A DNA stretch of 47,189 bases from DASSOY01 sp035776675. Its GTDB lineage: Bacteria > Bacillota > Bacilli > Bacillales > DASSOY01. The notes below the pieces were generated by a model. The model searched no databases and was not told the origin of the DNA. It saw only the letters and a program-made list of their open reading frames with translations. The stretch is taken from the NCBI GenBank assembly GCA_035776675.1, contig DASTWO010000131.1, forward strand, positions 1 to 47,189, in the 5' to 3' direction. The translations under genes and the position numbers were made by a program. Below, one piece after another: positions 33,972 through 42,643 of this stretch (positions are counted from its first letter, which is position 1; each line of letters starts with the position of its first letter).

Positions 33972-35195
33972 ATGGAAGAGAAAAAGAAATGGGATCTGAT
34001 TTCGATCGCGTCTATTCCACTTGTGATGACGCTTGGAAATTCAATGCTGATCCCTGTTCTCCCGACAATTGAAAAGCAATTAAAGATCTCCTCGCTGCAA
34101 TCAAGCTTGATTATTACTGTTTATTCCGTTGTGGCAATTCTTTTGATTCCCATCGCGGGTTATTTATCGGATCGGATCGGAAGAAAGAAAATTATTATTC
34201 CAAGTCTTATTATTGCCGGAGCAGGCGGTTTTCTTGCGGGTTTCGCCTCTTGGACGATGGACGATCCTTATTGGATTATTCTAGCAGGGCGGTTGCTTCA
34301 GGGAATTGGAGCTTCCGGGGCATTTCCCGTTGTGCTTCCGCTTGTTGGCGACATGTTCAAGAGTGAACAACAAGTGTCGAGCAGCCTCGGTATGGTGGAG
34401 ACTTCGAACACATTCGGTAAAGTCCTGAGTCCGATTATAGGTGCCTTCTTAGCCTCAATCATTTGGTTTATTCCGTTTCTGGCGATTCCTGTCTTTTGTC
34501 TCATTTCAACGTTACTCGTCTTGTTTCTTGTGAAGTCCCCGAAGAAACAAGAAGAACCGCAACCGTTTCGAGAATTTCTCAAATCGGTTAAACAAATTTT
34601 TGCTGAGAAGGGTAGGTGGCTTTACGGGATATTCGCTATAGGCGGCATCTTTATGTTCGTCTTGTTTGGCGTGCTATTCTTTTTGTCCACCATTCTTCAG
34701 GATCATTACGGCATCAAGGGGACGATGAAGGGTTTTATTCTGGCGGCACCGCTTCTCGCGCTTTCGACGGCTTCATATATTACAGGCAAGAAGATCGGGC
34801 AAAATAAACCGTTGATGAAAAAGCTGACCTTGATTGGCTGTTTGTTATTGACGACCTCCATTTTTATCGTTGGTTTTATTGAACAAATCGCCTTGTTTGT
34901 AGGGATCTTTGTTGCCGGGGGTGTGGGAATCGGGCTTGTTCTTCCATGCCTGGATGCTTTTATAACAGAAGGTATTGAAAAAGAGCAGCGCGGAACGGTC
35001 AGTTCTATTTACAGCAGCATGAGGTTTATCGGTGTGGCACTTGGTCCGCCGTTGTTTGCCGTCCTTATGAAATTCTCACATCAATTGTTGTTTTTTTCAA
35101 TGACGGGGGTTTGCATCATAGCCGTTTTATTTGCATTATTGGCGATCAAACCATCTGGCGATATCGAGAAAGAAAAGTTAAACCCGACTTCCTGA
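33972..35195 (+). CDS. MFS transporter, drug-efflux type
   Basis: About 407 residues with twelve predicted transmembrane helices. Motif A between helices 2 and 3 is GYLSDRIGRKKIIIP; PVLPTIEKQL in the first loop and GRLLQGIGASGAFPVVLPL in helix 4 match multidrug antiporters of the DHA1 group. AGAGG lies at good distance from ATG 33972; in-frame ATGs at 33951 and 33966 are alternatives. Proton-coupled export of toxic compounds is likely, but the substrate is unknown. Confidence 0.87.
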   Translation: MEEKKKWDLISIASIPLVMTLGNSMLIPVLPTIEKQLKISSLQSSLIITVYSVVAILLIPIAGYLSDRIGRKKIIIPSLIIAGAGGFLAGFASWTMDDPYWIILAGRLLQGIGASGAFPVVLPLVGDMFKSEQQVSSSLGMVETSNTFGKVLSPIIGAFLASIIWFIPFLAIPVFCLISTLLVLFLVKSPKKQEEPQPFREFLKSVKQIFAEKGRWLYGIFAIGGIFMFVLFGVLFFLSTILQDHYGIKGTMKGFILAAPLLALSTASYITGKKIGQNKPLMKKLTLIGCLLLTTSIFIVGFIEQIALFVGIFVAGGVGIGLVLPCLDAFITEGIEKEQRGTVSSIYSSMRFIGVALGPPLFAVLMKFSHQLLFFSMTGVCIIAVLFALLAIKPSGDIEKEKLNPTS

Positions 35196-35206
35196 CCTGG
35201 TTGAAA

Positions 35207-35235
35207 TTGTTGTTTTCGAACGGATTCGTTATAAT
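35207..35235 (+). promoter_or_regulatory. Predicted sigma-A promoter of the SNF2 gene
   Basis: TTGTTG (35207-35212), 17 bp, TATAAT (35230-35235). Start near 35242, 41 bases before the coding start. Confidence 0.7.
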
Positions 35236-35282
35236 GGAGAGTATGATTTCTGACGTTACTCAAGAAAACAGGGTGTAAATAG

Positions 35283-38200
35283 ATGGCTCAACTTTATTTG
35301 GAAATGACTTATATTCCAACGATGAATGATGACAGCTTCTTCGTTTGGTTGACTGAGGAAAAAGGGAAGTACGGCAATGTCCAATCGGCAAAGATCTTAT
35401 CCGGGATTAGCGGGCGTTGGCGGTTTTTCCGCACGACCCTCGAAGGAAAGAATGTCGTATTCGAAAATGAAGACGGCAACCAGGTGAATGTGTCCGGGTG
35501 CTTTGTACCGATGTGGGAAATGTTTCGTTTTCTGGCCCATAGAGCGTCACTCGATGATCAGATTGAGGCGGGGGAAACATTTGAGTTTTGGATACGCCTT
35601 GGGGAAGGTCTGGCAGCCCTTTTGGAAGCGGGGCATTATTATCCGACGGTACTGACAGCGGAGAAAGAAAACAAAACCTATGCCTTTTCGCAGTGGATGC
35701 TGGGTCGTCTCGCCATGGATCGGGGAGAGCTGTTTAACAAATGGATACGGTTAGTTCCTGTAGAAGCGCTTTCCGCCCTGGAATTGGCCTCGTTTGGCAT
35801 TCGCCAGTGGCTTAATATTTTATTGGATACATGGTCGGATCAGATCGTAAGAAACTTGCTTGCGTCCAGTTTTCCATGGCGACGTACGGCTTTCGCCAAC
35901 CTTGATGTTGCGGACAAATGGTTTCACGATTTGCAGCAACCGAAGAACCTGTGTTTCATGACGACTGAAGAGCCTGAAAGCGCTCAGGCCATCCGCAAGT
36001 TGAAAAAGCATTGTGAGCGTTGGCATAGTTCATTGGAAGGAAAAGCGCGGCCGAATCCGAGATCCACTTTGGAGAGTTTCAAATACACCAAGATCGGACT
36101 CGATCTGGAACCGGTGTCGCTACTATTATGCATGGAACCGGAGAACGGAGAAGAACCGTTTCATCCTGACGAATCATGGACCATTCGTTTGAAAATCGGG
36201 GTTGCGGATGAGAAACGGAATCGATTGCTTGAAGGAGAAGAGGCATGCAGGCGTCACTTATCGGTAAGACAATGGCTGAATAAGAAATTCGACAGGCTAG
36301 CCAGGGTGCATCCTGTTTTTCGTAAGTTCGGCTATCAAATTTATGATCATGATTTCCTGTTTCGTTGCCTGACCCGGGAACTCACTGTATTTTATTCCAA
36401 GATACAAGATGAAGATGTTCATATTCAGTTTCCGGACTGGATGAAGATCCAAAGACACGCCGATGAAGATCCCGATGTTCGTTTACAATCGGAAGTTGAT
36501 GTGGAGGAAGGAGAGAAGAAATTCTCCCTTGAAACACTTGTGGATTTCAATTGGAAGGTTTCGGTCGGCGATCTTTCTTTCCCAGTAGAACGCTTCAAAC
36601 AGCTTATCGACCAACAGCAACGATTTCTGCGTCATCAAGATGAGTGGATTGAATTGCCACTCGAGAAAATGAAAGCAGCCTATGATGAAATGACGGAGAC
36701 CGAGAATTTAATAGGGCGTAAAGGACAAATGTCGGATCTGTTGCGAATGTCTATAGTTGAAAAGCAACGGGAAAGGCGCTTTGTTTCAATTGAAAGCAGG
36801 CAAGAAACGAAAGATTATCTGGAAATGTTGCTCAGGCCACCGGAGAAAAAACGGAAGAGAGTCCCGAAGGCTTTCCAAGGAGCGTTGCGTCCATATCAAA
36901 GACACGGGTTTGCATGGCTTGATGAACAACGCAAAAAAGGAGTTGGCGTCTGCCTGGCTGATGATATGGGTCTTGGAAAAACGATTCAGGCCATTGCCTA
37001 TTTGTTGGCGGATAAGACCAACAAAAACGACAGTCCTTCGCTGATTGTGTGTCCGACTTCATTGATTGAGAACTGGAAACGTGAATTTGCACATTTTGCT
37101 CCTTCTTTAAAGATCTATACCCATCACGGCAGCGGTCGCATGAAAGAACGTGAATTCGAGACGGAAAAGAAAAAGTATGATGTGATGATTACGAGCTATA
37201 ATCTGGCGAATCGAGACTGGAGCATGTTGTATGCACAATATTGGCCGAGCATCATTATTGATGAAGCCCAGGCGATCAAAAACCCCGGCACAAAACAAAG
37301 CCAGTCGTTGCGAACTTTAAGAGCTGAGCACCGTGTCGCACTGACGGGAACGCCAATGGAGAACCGGCTTGAAGAGTTGTGGTCGATTATGGAATTCCTG
37401 AACCCCGGTTATTTGGGGTCCCTTACGGGATTCCGGCGTAATTTCGTCAAACCTGTTGAGAAAAAAAATGATCAAAAAAAGGTTGAATTGGTTCGACGGT
37501 TTGTCCAGCCATTTTTGTTGCGGCGGGAAAAGAGTGATCGTTCCATCATACGGGACCTTCCCGAGAAAATCGAAAAGAAAGAGTATTGTAATCTGTCGGA
37601 AGAACAGGCATCACTCTATCAGAGCGTTGTAAATGAATTGATGGACAAAATGAGAAGAGCAACCGGCATCGAAAGAAAAGGGCTGATCCTTGCTTCTCTG
37701 ACACGGTTGAAGCAGCTTTGCGATCATCCGCAACTTGTTTTGAACAACAAGCCGGCTGTTGAACATTCGGGGAAACTCATGCGTTTTGTCAGTTTATTGG
37801 ATTCATTGTTTGCGGGAGGGCGCAGCGCTCTTGTTTTCACACAATATGTAAAAATGGGCCATATGTTGGAAGCGGTCATACGTGAAAAGTTTCCGGATGT
37901 ACCGGTTTTCTTTATGCATGGTGGATTGTCATCGGTGAAAAGAGAGCGGTTGATCAAACAATTTCGTGAACAGGAGAGCCGCGCTATATTCATTCTTTCC
38001 CTGAAAACGGGTGGAGTCGGTTTGAATTTGACAGAAGCGAGCGATGTGATTCATTTTGACCGTTGGTGGAACCCGGCAGTTGAGAATCAGGCGACAGACC
38101 GGGCGCACCGAATCGGACAAAAGAAGAATGTCCATGTTCATAAGATGATCAGTATCGGGACGCTAGAGGAACGAATTGATGAAATGATTGAGCAAAAAAG

Positions 38201-38309
38201 AGCAATCACCGAGCAAGTCATCGGACAGGGTGACGGATGGGTTACAGAAATGAAAGATGATGAGGTTTATGATTTGATTCGGTTAAGAGAGCAGGTGTTG
38301 TCGTCATGA
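35283..38309 (+). CDS. SNF2-family DEAD/DEAH helicase-like ATPase (YwqA-like)
   Basis: 1008 residues. The first 400 are a helical region of unknown role, followed by an SNF2-associated domain (about 400-480). The ATPase begins near 535: Walker A ADDMGLGKTIQ (about 558), DEAH-like box IIDEAQAIKNP (about 657), motif III ALTGTPMENRLEELW, and in the second RecA lobe HFDRWWNPAVENQATDRAHRIGQ (about 930). Such proteins translocate on double-stranded DNA and remodel bound proteins. Overlaps the SWIM gene by ATGA, the same pair as B. subtilis ywqA-ywqB. No phage or defence genes adjoin. Confidence 0.93.
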   Translation: MAQLYLEMTYIPTMNDDSFFVWLTEEKGKYGNVQSAKILSGISGRWRFFRTTLEGKNVVFENEDGNQVNVSGCFVPMWEMFRFLAHRASLDDQIEAGETFEFWIRLGEGLAALLEAGHYYPTVLTAEKENKTYAFSQWMLGRLAMDRGELFNKWIRLVPVEALSALELASFGIRQWLNILLDTWSDQIVRNLLASSFPWRRTAFANLDVADKWFHDLQQPKNLCFMTTEEPESAQAIRKLKKHCERWHSSLEGKARPNPRSTLESFKYTKIGLDLEPVSLLLCMEPENGEEPFHPDESWTIRLKIGVADEKRNRLLEGEEACRRHLSVRQWLNKKFDRLARVHPVFRKFGYQIYDHDFLFRCLTRELTVFYSKIQDEDVHIQFPDWMKIQRHADEDPDVRLQSEVDVEEGEKKFSLETLVDFNWKVSVGDLSFPVERFKQLIDQQQRFLRHQDEWIELPLEKMKAAYDEMTETENLIGRKGQMSDLLRMSIVEKQRERRFVSIESRQETKDYLEMLLRPPEKKRKRVPKAFQGALRPYQRHGFAWLDEQRKKGVGVCLADDMGLGKTIQAIAYLLADKTNKNDSPSLIVCPTSLIENWKREFAHFAPSLKIYTHHGSGRMKEREFETEKKKYDVMITSYNLANRDWSMLYAQYWPSIIIDEAQAIKNPGTKQSQSLRTLRAEHRVALTGTPMENRLEELWSIMEFLNPGYLGSLTGFRRNFVKPVEKKNDQKKVELVRRFVQPFLLRREKSDRSIIRDLPEKIEKKEYCNLSEEQASLYQSVVNELMDKMRRATGIERKGLILASLTRLKQLCDHPQLVLNNKPAVEHSGKLMRFVSLLDSLFAGGRSALVFTQYVKMGHMLEAVIREKFPDVPVFFMHGGLSSVKRERLIKQFREQESRAIFILSLKTGGVGLNLTEASDVIHFDRWWNPAVENQATDRAHRIGQKKNVHVHKMISIGTLEERIDEMIEQKRAITEQVIGQGDGWVTEMKDDEVYDLIRLREQVLSS

Positions 38310-38788
38310 CTTTGCAGCGGTGGTTGGAACAGGAATTCTTCCCGGTATTGGATCGACATCGTCTTGAACGAGGGAAGAAACTCTATCATAACGGCAAACT
38401 GGAGGATTTGGAGAATCACGGACAAGGTTTCTTTGCCACAGTTAAGGGTTCAATGGGCAGTTCCTATGAGATTGATGCGTATTTACCGATTGATGAGAAC
38501 GGTGAACCTGATATAGAAACGATGTCAATCTCTTGTTCATGTCCGGATTGGGCTGAATTTTGCAAGCATGGGATTTGTGCCATGATCAATTTCTGTAAAG
38601 AACAGGAAGGCAATATCCCGACGGTTTTCCAAACCCATGAAGGTGCGGAGGAAGTAAAAAAGGCTCTTTCAGATGAAATGGAAACGATTATGGACTTGGC
38701 GCCGGTCCCTCTTCTGGAGGGAGACGGTGGCAAATTGCGAAGAATGCATCGGACGGTGAAAATGAAAATCCGGGATCGCACTTTTTGA
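38306..38788 (+). CDS. SWIM zinc-finger protein (YwqB-like)
   Basis: 160 residues. The SWIM motif is SCSCPDWAEFCKHGIC (C-x-C then C-x-H, about residues 78-93), a zinc fold that binds DNA or protein. N-terminal YHNGKLEDLENHGQGFFATVKGS resembles other SWIM proteins that bind SNF2 partners. Translationally coupled to the SNF2 ATPase, so the two probably act as one complex. Shorter than many homologues, which carry long C-terminal extensions. Confidence 0.9.
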   Translation: MTLQRWLEQEFFPVLDRHRLERGKKLYHNGKLEDLENHGQGFFATVKGSMGSSYEIDAYLPIDENGEPDIETMSISCSCPDWAEFCKHGICAMINFCKEQEGNIPTVFQTHEGAEEVKKALSDEMETIMDLAPVPLLEGDGGKLRRMHRTVKMKIRDRTF

Positions 38789-38814
38789 ATAATGTTCGGG
38801 TATAGAGGCATAAT
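38785..38814 (+). promoter_or_regulatory. Candidate promoter of the small charged-protein gene
   Basis: TTGAAT (38785-38790) overlapping the SWIM stop codon, 18 bp, CATAAT (38809-38814). A hairpin TCGGAG/CTCCGA (38826-38844) lies immediately before the ribosome site GGGAGG. Confidence 0.45.
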
Positions 38815-38857
38815 ACAGGGCAAAATCGGAGTTAAAAGCTCCGAGGGAGGAATCTTT

Positions 38858-39019
38858 ATGTCTCAAGAGGATAAAAAGCGAAAAGAAGAAGAGGAAGTGG
38901 CTCCGGGTTTCAAAGTGTCTTCCCGTGTCGGCAGCGGAATCTCCGGTGACCGTAAAGCAACAAAAGAAGAACGTGAAGAAGGCGATTATACACGAGTTGT
39001 AAATTTATCAAATGATTAA
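38858..39019 (+). CDS. Small, highly charged protein of unknown function
   Basis: 53 residues, starting at ATG 38858 with GGGAGG eight bases earlier. The first third is Lys/Glu-rich (SQEDKKRKEEEEVAPGF); then a Gly/Ser stretch (SSRVGSGISG) and an acidic tail. No cysteine, membrane helix or known domain. Probably disordered. A short 5-prime hairpin directly before its ribosome site could modulate translation. I do not recognise the family. Confidence 0.65.
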   Translation: MSQEDKKRKEEEEVAPGFKVSSRVGSGISGDRKATKEEREEGDYTRVVNLSND

Positions 39020-39024
39020 TGGGA

Positions 39025-39057
39025 GAACACTTTGTCGGCTATACCGACAAAGTGTTC
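39025..39057. terminator. Convergent terminator-type hairpin
   Basis: GAACACTTTGTCGG, loop CTATA, then its perfect 14-bp complement (39044-39057). It lies between the converging small-protein and HpaB genes and has only short T-runs either side, so it likely acts on both strands. Confidence 0.75.
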
Positions 39058-39061
39058 CTTC

Positions 39062-40501
39062 TCACGCGAGAAAGTCTTTGACTCGGTTTATATACGGCGT
39101 TTTATCATATCCGTGAAAAAGGCGGCCGGCCAGACGTACAGGGTCTCCGAAGAAATAGCGTTCATATTGGGTTTCCCGTGTTCCAAAAGAGCTCATGCAT
39201 GTGTCCCAGGCAAGACGGAACAGTTTCACACGATCATAGGCATTTGCATTTGAAGCTTTCATGTATTTATCAAGGTCGTCACGCAGTTCTGAATGGAAAT
39301 CAGATTCTTTCGGAAGTGTGACAAGTCCACTAGCACCAAGCGTCTGTAGGATTTCTGTCATTCTTGGATAAATTCGCGGATAATAATTCATCGCTGCCAG
39401 CAGCGGTTGATTATCCGGTGTCATCGTTCCCCATTTATTCAATTTTGCCTGAGTTTCCGAAGATAACAGCAACCCTTTCATCGTTTCAAGAGCGATAATC
39501 ACTTCGGAAACTTTCTCATGGACATGTTGATATTCGCCGATATTAATGGTCTCCACAAGTGTAGAAATGAGACCAAGCATAAACTCGGTTTTCACGACTT
39601 GTCTGGAAACGACCTGATGCACGGCGTGTTCATTGAAACTGGTTTCTGTGTAGAGGCGATTTGCCATATGTGCGTCTCCTGCAACAAAAACCCGATCCCA
39701 GGGTACGGTGACGTGATCGAAGACGACAAGAGTATCTACTTCTTCAAACTGTGAACTTAGGGGACGGTCAAACATAGATGACTCCCCATCGTCATAACCT
39801 TCTCGACAAATGAATTTCAACCCCGGCGTGTTGTTCGGAATGGCGAATGCATAAGCCAAAGGATTATCCCCTTTGGACTGCCACAATTGCATGCCAGATG
39901 GAAAGACCATGATTTCGTCAGTAGTCGCGCCTTGTGTTGCTAACAAACGAGCTCCCTGGATCACGATTCCGTCTTTTGTTTTGTCGACAATTTGTGCCGC
40001 AATGGGCTCTTCTTCCATTTCTAAGTATAAAGATGAACGGTCCACTTGCGGTTGTACAAACGTATGGGTCAAGGAAAGGTCATGTTCCCGGCTGAATTCA
40101 TAATAATTCTTCACATTATCGGCATATTCACCAAATACGGGTGCAGCCGCACCGAAAACCATCATTGCTGTATTCATGTAATCGGGAGATCGTCCCAATA
40201 ATCCGAAGCTCTGCCTGGCCCATACCTGAAACATCATTCGGCGTTTCGTTAGATCTTCTTTGGTTTTCGGAATTAAATACGACAGGCCGACACGGTCATT
40301 TGTCAGCGGAGAACTATACGTTAATTGAGCTTGTTTGGCGGGGGCATTTTGTAAATCGTACAGTTTGCTTTGTGTTTTCATTAAATTTTTGAAAGCGGGA
40401 TGTTCAGAAATTTTGCCTTTTACAGGTTCTCCGCCAATCCAAACGTCAGCTTCGGCGCGGTCGATTCGATCCACATATTCGCGGCCCGTTTTTGCCGGCA
40501 T
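39062..40501 (-). CDS. 4-hydroxyphenylacetate 3-monooxygenase family oxygenase (HpaB-type)
   Basis: Reduced-flavin-dependent aromatic hydroxylase of 479 residues, the full size of Bacillota/Thermus HpaB proteins. Typical segments: MPAKTGREYVDRI at the N-terminus, FVQPQVDRSSLYLE, DGIVIQGARLLATQGATTDEIMVFP (flavin/active-site region), FDHVTVPWDRVFVAGD, and LMGLISTLVE-like helix. ATG 40501 is chosen for GAGGTGATAAAT before it; a longer frame to 40588 lacks a ribosome site. The flavin reductase (HpaC) that must supply FADH2 is not nearby. The substrate may be a phenol rather than 4-hydroxyphenylacetate. Confidence 0.9.
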   Translation of the reverse strand: MPAKTGREYVDRIDRAEADVWIGGEPVKGKISEHPAFKNLMKTQSKLYDLQNAPAKQAQLTYSSPLTNDRVGLSYLIPKTKEDLTKRRMMFQVWARQSFGLLGRSPDYMNTAMMVFGAAAPVFGEYADNVKNYYEFSREHDLSLTHTFVQPQVDRSSLYLEMEEEPIAAQIVDKTKDGIVIQGARLLATQGATTDEIMVFPSGMQLWQSKGDNPLAYAFAIPNNTPGLKFICREGYDDGESSMFDRPLSSQFEEVDTLVVFDHVTVPWDRVFVAGDAHMANRLYTETSFNEHAVHQVVSRQVVKTEFMLGLISTLVETINIGEYQHVHEKVSEVIIALETMKGLLLSSETQAKLNKWGTMTPDNQPLLAAMNYYPRIYPRMTEILQTLGASGLVTLPKESDFHSELRDDLDKYMKASNANAYDRVKLFRLAWDTCMSSFGTRETQYERYFFGDPVRLAGRLFHGYDKTPYINRVKDFLA

Positions 40502-40567
40502 ATTTATCACCTCAAAGTATTCTATGTGCCCGGTTTTGATTTGTTTGGGCGAATGCTTATATCGGGA

Positions 40568-40595
40568 ATGATAAGAAAGGAATGGCAAAGTACAA
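40568..40595 (-). promoter_or_regulatory. Candidate promoter of the HpaB gene
   Basis: Minus strand TTGTAC (40590-40595), 16 bp, TATCAT (40568-40573); start near 40561, 60 bases before the coding start. Confidence 0.4.
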
Positions 40596-40727
40596 GAATT
40601 TGATTTAATGGGATGTCGCCTCAGGGTTTATCAATGAAGCATCAAACATCAGGCATTCCTCGTTGCAATTGAAAGCGGGTCGTGTTATTGTTAAATTCGG
40701 CTCGCACGGAACTTCGAAATCAACGAG

Positions 40728-40757
40728 GCATTTTTCCGACTGGGAAATGCTTTTTTT
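40728..40757 (+). terminator. Intrinsic terminator inside the helicase leader
   Basis: GCATTT-tt-CC loop GG-g-AAATGC followed by seven T (40751-40757). No plus-strand gene lies upstream, so it must end either a short leader RNA or a small RNA begun within the preceding 100 to 150 bases. Confidence 0.75.
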
Positions 40758-40947
40758 ATTAAAGAAGGAGTATCAACCACTCAAACAAAGTATCTTGAGT
40801 CTACAGTGCTGCGACCTAGCGGAGAGGACGACTTTGTCGATCTCGCATGGGCACAGGATAACGCTTCGTTGAGCAAACGATACCGACATCCCGCAGATGA
40901 ATTGATGAAGATGATGCTTCCGGATGATGTAAGTTCATTTATTCGGA

Positions 40948-41020
40948 GGAGCATTGTTGGGTGTTGCACCAACAGAAACGCATGTATGATGAACTTTCTG
41001 TGGGTTGGTGATATGGCTCC
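40948..41020 (+). ncRNA. Possible structured RNA element in the helicase leader
   Basis: GGAGC (40948-40952) can pair with GCTCC (41016-41020), enclosing ACAGAAA (40972-40978) paired with TTTCTGT (40995-41001), with CCAA/TTGG extending it, plus an alternative small hairpin GTTGG/CCAAC. It ends 72 bases before the helicase start codon. I do not recognise a known riboswitch class; it may be a cold-responsive or autoregulatory leader. Confidence 0.3.
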
Positions 41021-41092
41021 CTGGAATGACATATAAGATTTGATTTGGATGGAGCGATTCAGCGAGGATAAATCATAAAGGAGTATATTCAT

Positions 41093-42535
41093 TTGACTAC
41101 ATTTTTGGAACTGAATTTAAGCAGTCCCGTCAGCAAAGCAATTGACAGGATGGGATTTGAAGAAACGACGCCGATTCAGGCGCAAACGATACCGCTTGCT
41201 TTAGAAGGGAAAGATCTGATTGGTCAGGCGCAAACCGGAACAGGGAAAACCGCTGCCTTTGGCATACCAATGGCTGAAAATATAGATCCAGATAATCCTG
41301 ATATTCAAGCGCTCGTGGTAACACCGACGCGGGAATTGGCGATGCAAGTGGCTGAAGAATTAAACACGATCGGTCGATTCAAAAAGGTCTCCACATTGCC
41401 GGTTTACGGCGGACAGGATATTGGACGCCAGATCAGGGCTTTGAAGAAGAAACCGAACATTATTGTAGGTACGCCAGGACGCTTGCTTGACCATATTCGC
41501 CGGCGGACTATACGACTTAACGGTTTGAAAACCGTTGTTCTGGATGAGGCGGACGAAATGTTGAATATGGGATTTATCGAGGATATTGAAAAAATCCTTG
41601 AAAGTGTCCCGGAAAAACGGCAAACCATGCTTTTCTCGGCAACAATGCCTGAACCGATCCGGAAATTGGCCCATCAATTTATGAAAGATCCGCAAACGAT
41701 TCGCGTCAAGGCAAAGGAAATGACGGTTTCCAATATCGAGCAGCAATATATTGAAGTGGAAGAAAGACAGAAATTCGATGTATTGTGCCGGTTGTTGGAT
41801 ATGCAAACTCCAGATCTTGCGATTATTTTCGGACGTACAAAGCGCAGAGTTGACGAGGTTTCAGAGGCATTAAACAAGCGCGGTTATTCTGCAGAAGGGC
41901 TTCACGGCGATTTAAGCCAGCCTAAACGCGACCGTGTCATGAGTAAATTTAAGAACGGAAAAATCGAGGTATTGGTTGCGACAGATGTTGCAGCCAGAGG
42001 ATTGGACATAAGTGGGGTTACCCATGTCTACAATTTCGACATTCCCCAGGATCCGGAAAGCTACGTTCATCGCATCGGCCGAACGGGAAGAGCTGGAAAG
42101 ACTGGATTGGCAACAACTTTTGTGTCGTCGAGAGAACAGGGACATTTAAAGACAATTGAACGTCTTACGAAAAAGAAGATGTCAAAGCAGCCGCAGCCAT
42201 CGTTCTCAGAAGCCCTTGAAAGCCAGCAAAAAGCCGCTCTTGAAAAAATATTATGGGCGGTTGGCCAGAAAGATGCAGAGAAATACAGGGATTCCGCTGA
42301 ATCTTTGTTGAAACGAAGTGATTCCGTTTCATTGTTGGCCGGTGCACTTAAATTGCTGACGAAAGAACCGGATACAACACCGGTAAGGCTGACAGCGGAA
42401 GCACCTTTGGGCAAGAAAAAGCCGAGAAACCAACAAGGAAACAAAAGAAGGCGGAATTATCGATCGAAGGGCTCTTTTCATCAGAAAGGGCGAAAACCGC
42501 GACGCAACAAGCAATATCATAAGAACCACAGGTAA
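41093..42535 (+). CDS. DEAD-box ATP-dependent RNA helicase (CshA-like)
   Basis: 480 residues from TTG 41093 (AAAGGAG nine bases before). Q motif TPIQAQTIP, Walker A AQTGTGKTAAFG, PTRELAMQV, DEAD box VLDEADEMLNMGF, SATMPEPIRKL, ATDVAARGLDI and HRIGRTGRAGKTG. The tail (about residues 440-480) is very basic (KKKPRNQQGNKRRRNYR) and should bind RNA. Roles of relatives are RNA degradosome function, ribosome assembly and cold adaptation. The long structured leader upstream would suit temperature or self-regulation. Confidence 0.94.
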   Translation: MTTFLELNLSSPVSKAIDRMGFEETTPIQAQTIPLALEGKDLIGQAQTGTGKTAAFGIPMAENIDPDNPDIQALVVTPTRELAMQVAEELNTIGRFKKVSTLPVYGGQDIGRQIRALKKKPNIIVGTPGRLLDHIRRRTIRLNGLKTVVLDEADEMLNMGFIEDIEKILESVPEKRQTMLFSATMPEPIRKLAHQFMKDPQTIRVKAKEMTVSNIEQQYIEVEERQKFDVLCRLLDMQTPDLAIIFGRTKRRVDEVSEALNKRGYSAEGLHGDLSQPKRDRVMSKFKNGKIEVLVATDVAARGLDISGVTHVYNFDIPQDPESYVHRIGRTGRAGKTGLATTFVSSREQGHLKTIERLTKKKMSKQPQPSFSEALESQQKAALEKILWAVGQKDAEKYRDSAESLLKRSDSVSLLAGALKLLTKEPDTTPVRLTAEAPLGKKKPRNQQGNKRRRNYRSKGSFHQKGRKPRRNKQYHKNHR

Positions 42536-42539
42536 ATGT

Positions 42540-42574
42540 CAGGGCTGAGAAATCGGCCCTGATTCTTTTTTTTT
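42540..42574 (+). terminator. Intrinsic terminator of the DEAD-box helicase
   Basis: CAGGGC-tg, loop, cg-GCCCTG followed by a nine-base T-run (42566-42574), starting four bases after the stop codon. Confidence 0.9.
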
Positions 42575-42585
42575 GAAATTGATAA

Positions 42586-42614
42586 TTGAAATTTTAGAGA
42601 AATCGCATTATAAT
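42586..42614 (+). promoter_or_regulatory. Sigma-A promoter of the IDEAL-domain gene
   Basis: TTGAAA (42586-42591), 17 bp, TATAAT (42609-42614). Start near 42621, 23 bases before the coding start. A near-consensus promoter, implying strong expression. Confidence 0.8.
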
Positions 42615-42643
42615 AGAAAAAAGGCCTCAAGGGGGATATAAAA

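Larger units (their letters stand above)
40502..41092 (+). other. 591-bp gene-free leader upstream of the DEAD-box helicase
   Basis: Contains the HpaB promoter, a plus-strand promoter candidate (TTGAAA 40669-40674, 17 bp, TAAATT 40692-40697), an intrinsic terminator at 40728-40757, an 8-bp complementary pair CCTCGTTG (40658-40665)/CAACGAGG (40721-40728) whose right arm abuts the terminator stem, and a second structured region at 40948-41020. One open frame of 76 codons from GTG 40806 has no ribosome site and no recognised family. The layout suggests an RNA leader with attenuation. Confidence 0.55.

Noticed and set aside
35283..38788. SNF2-SWIM pair as a phage-defence island
   Set aside because: No nuclease, methylase, integrase or other defence gene adjoins, and the same pair is known as ordinary chromosomal ywqA-ywqB in Bacillus.
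40948..41020. T-box or known metabolite riboswitch
   Set aside because: No T-box sequence (GGUGGNACCGCG type) or conserved core of a known class could be read in the region.
40806..41036. 76-codon frame from GTG 40806, translation starting MLRPSGEDDFVDLAWAQD
   Set aside because: The composition looks partly protein-like, but no ribosome site precedes it, no domain is recognised, and the same bases form RNA stems in the helicase leader. Conservation of the reading frame in relatives would change this view.
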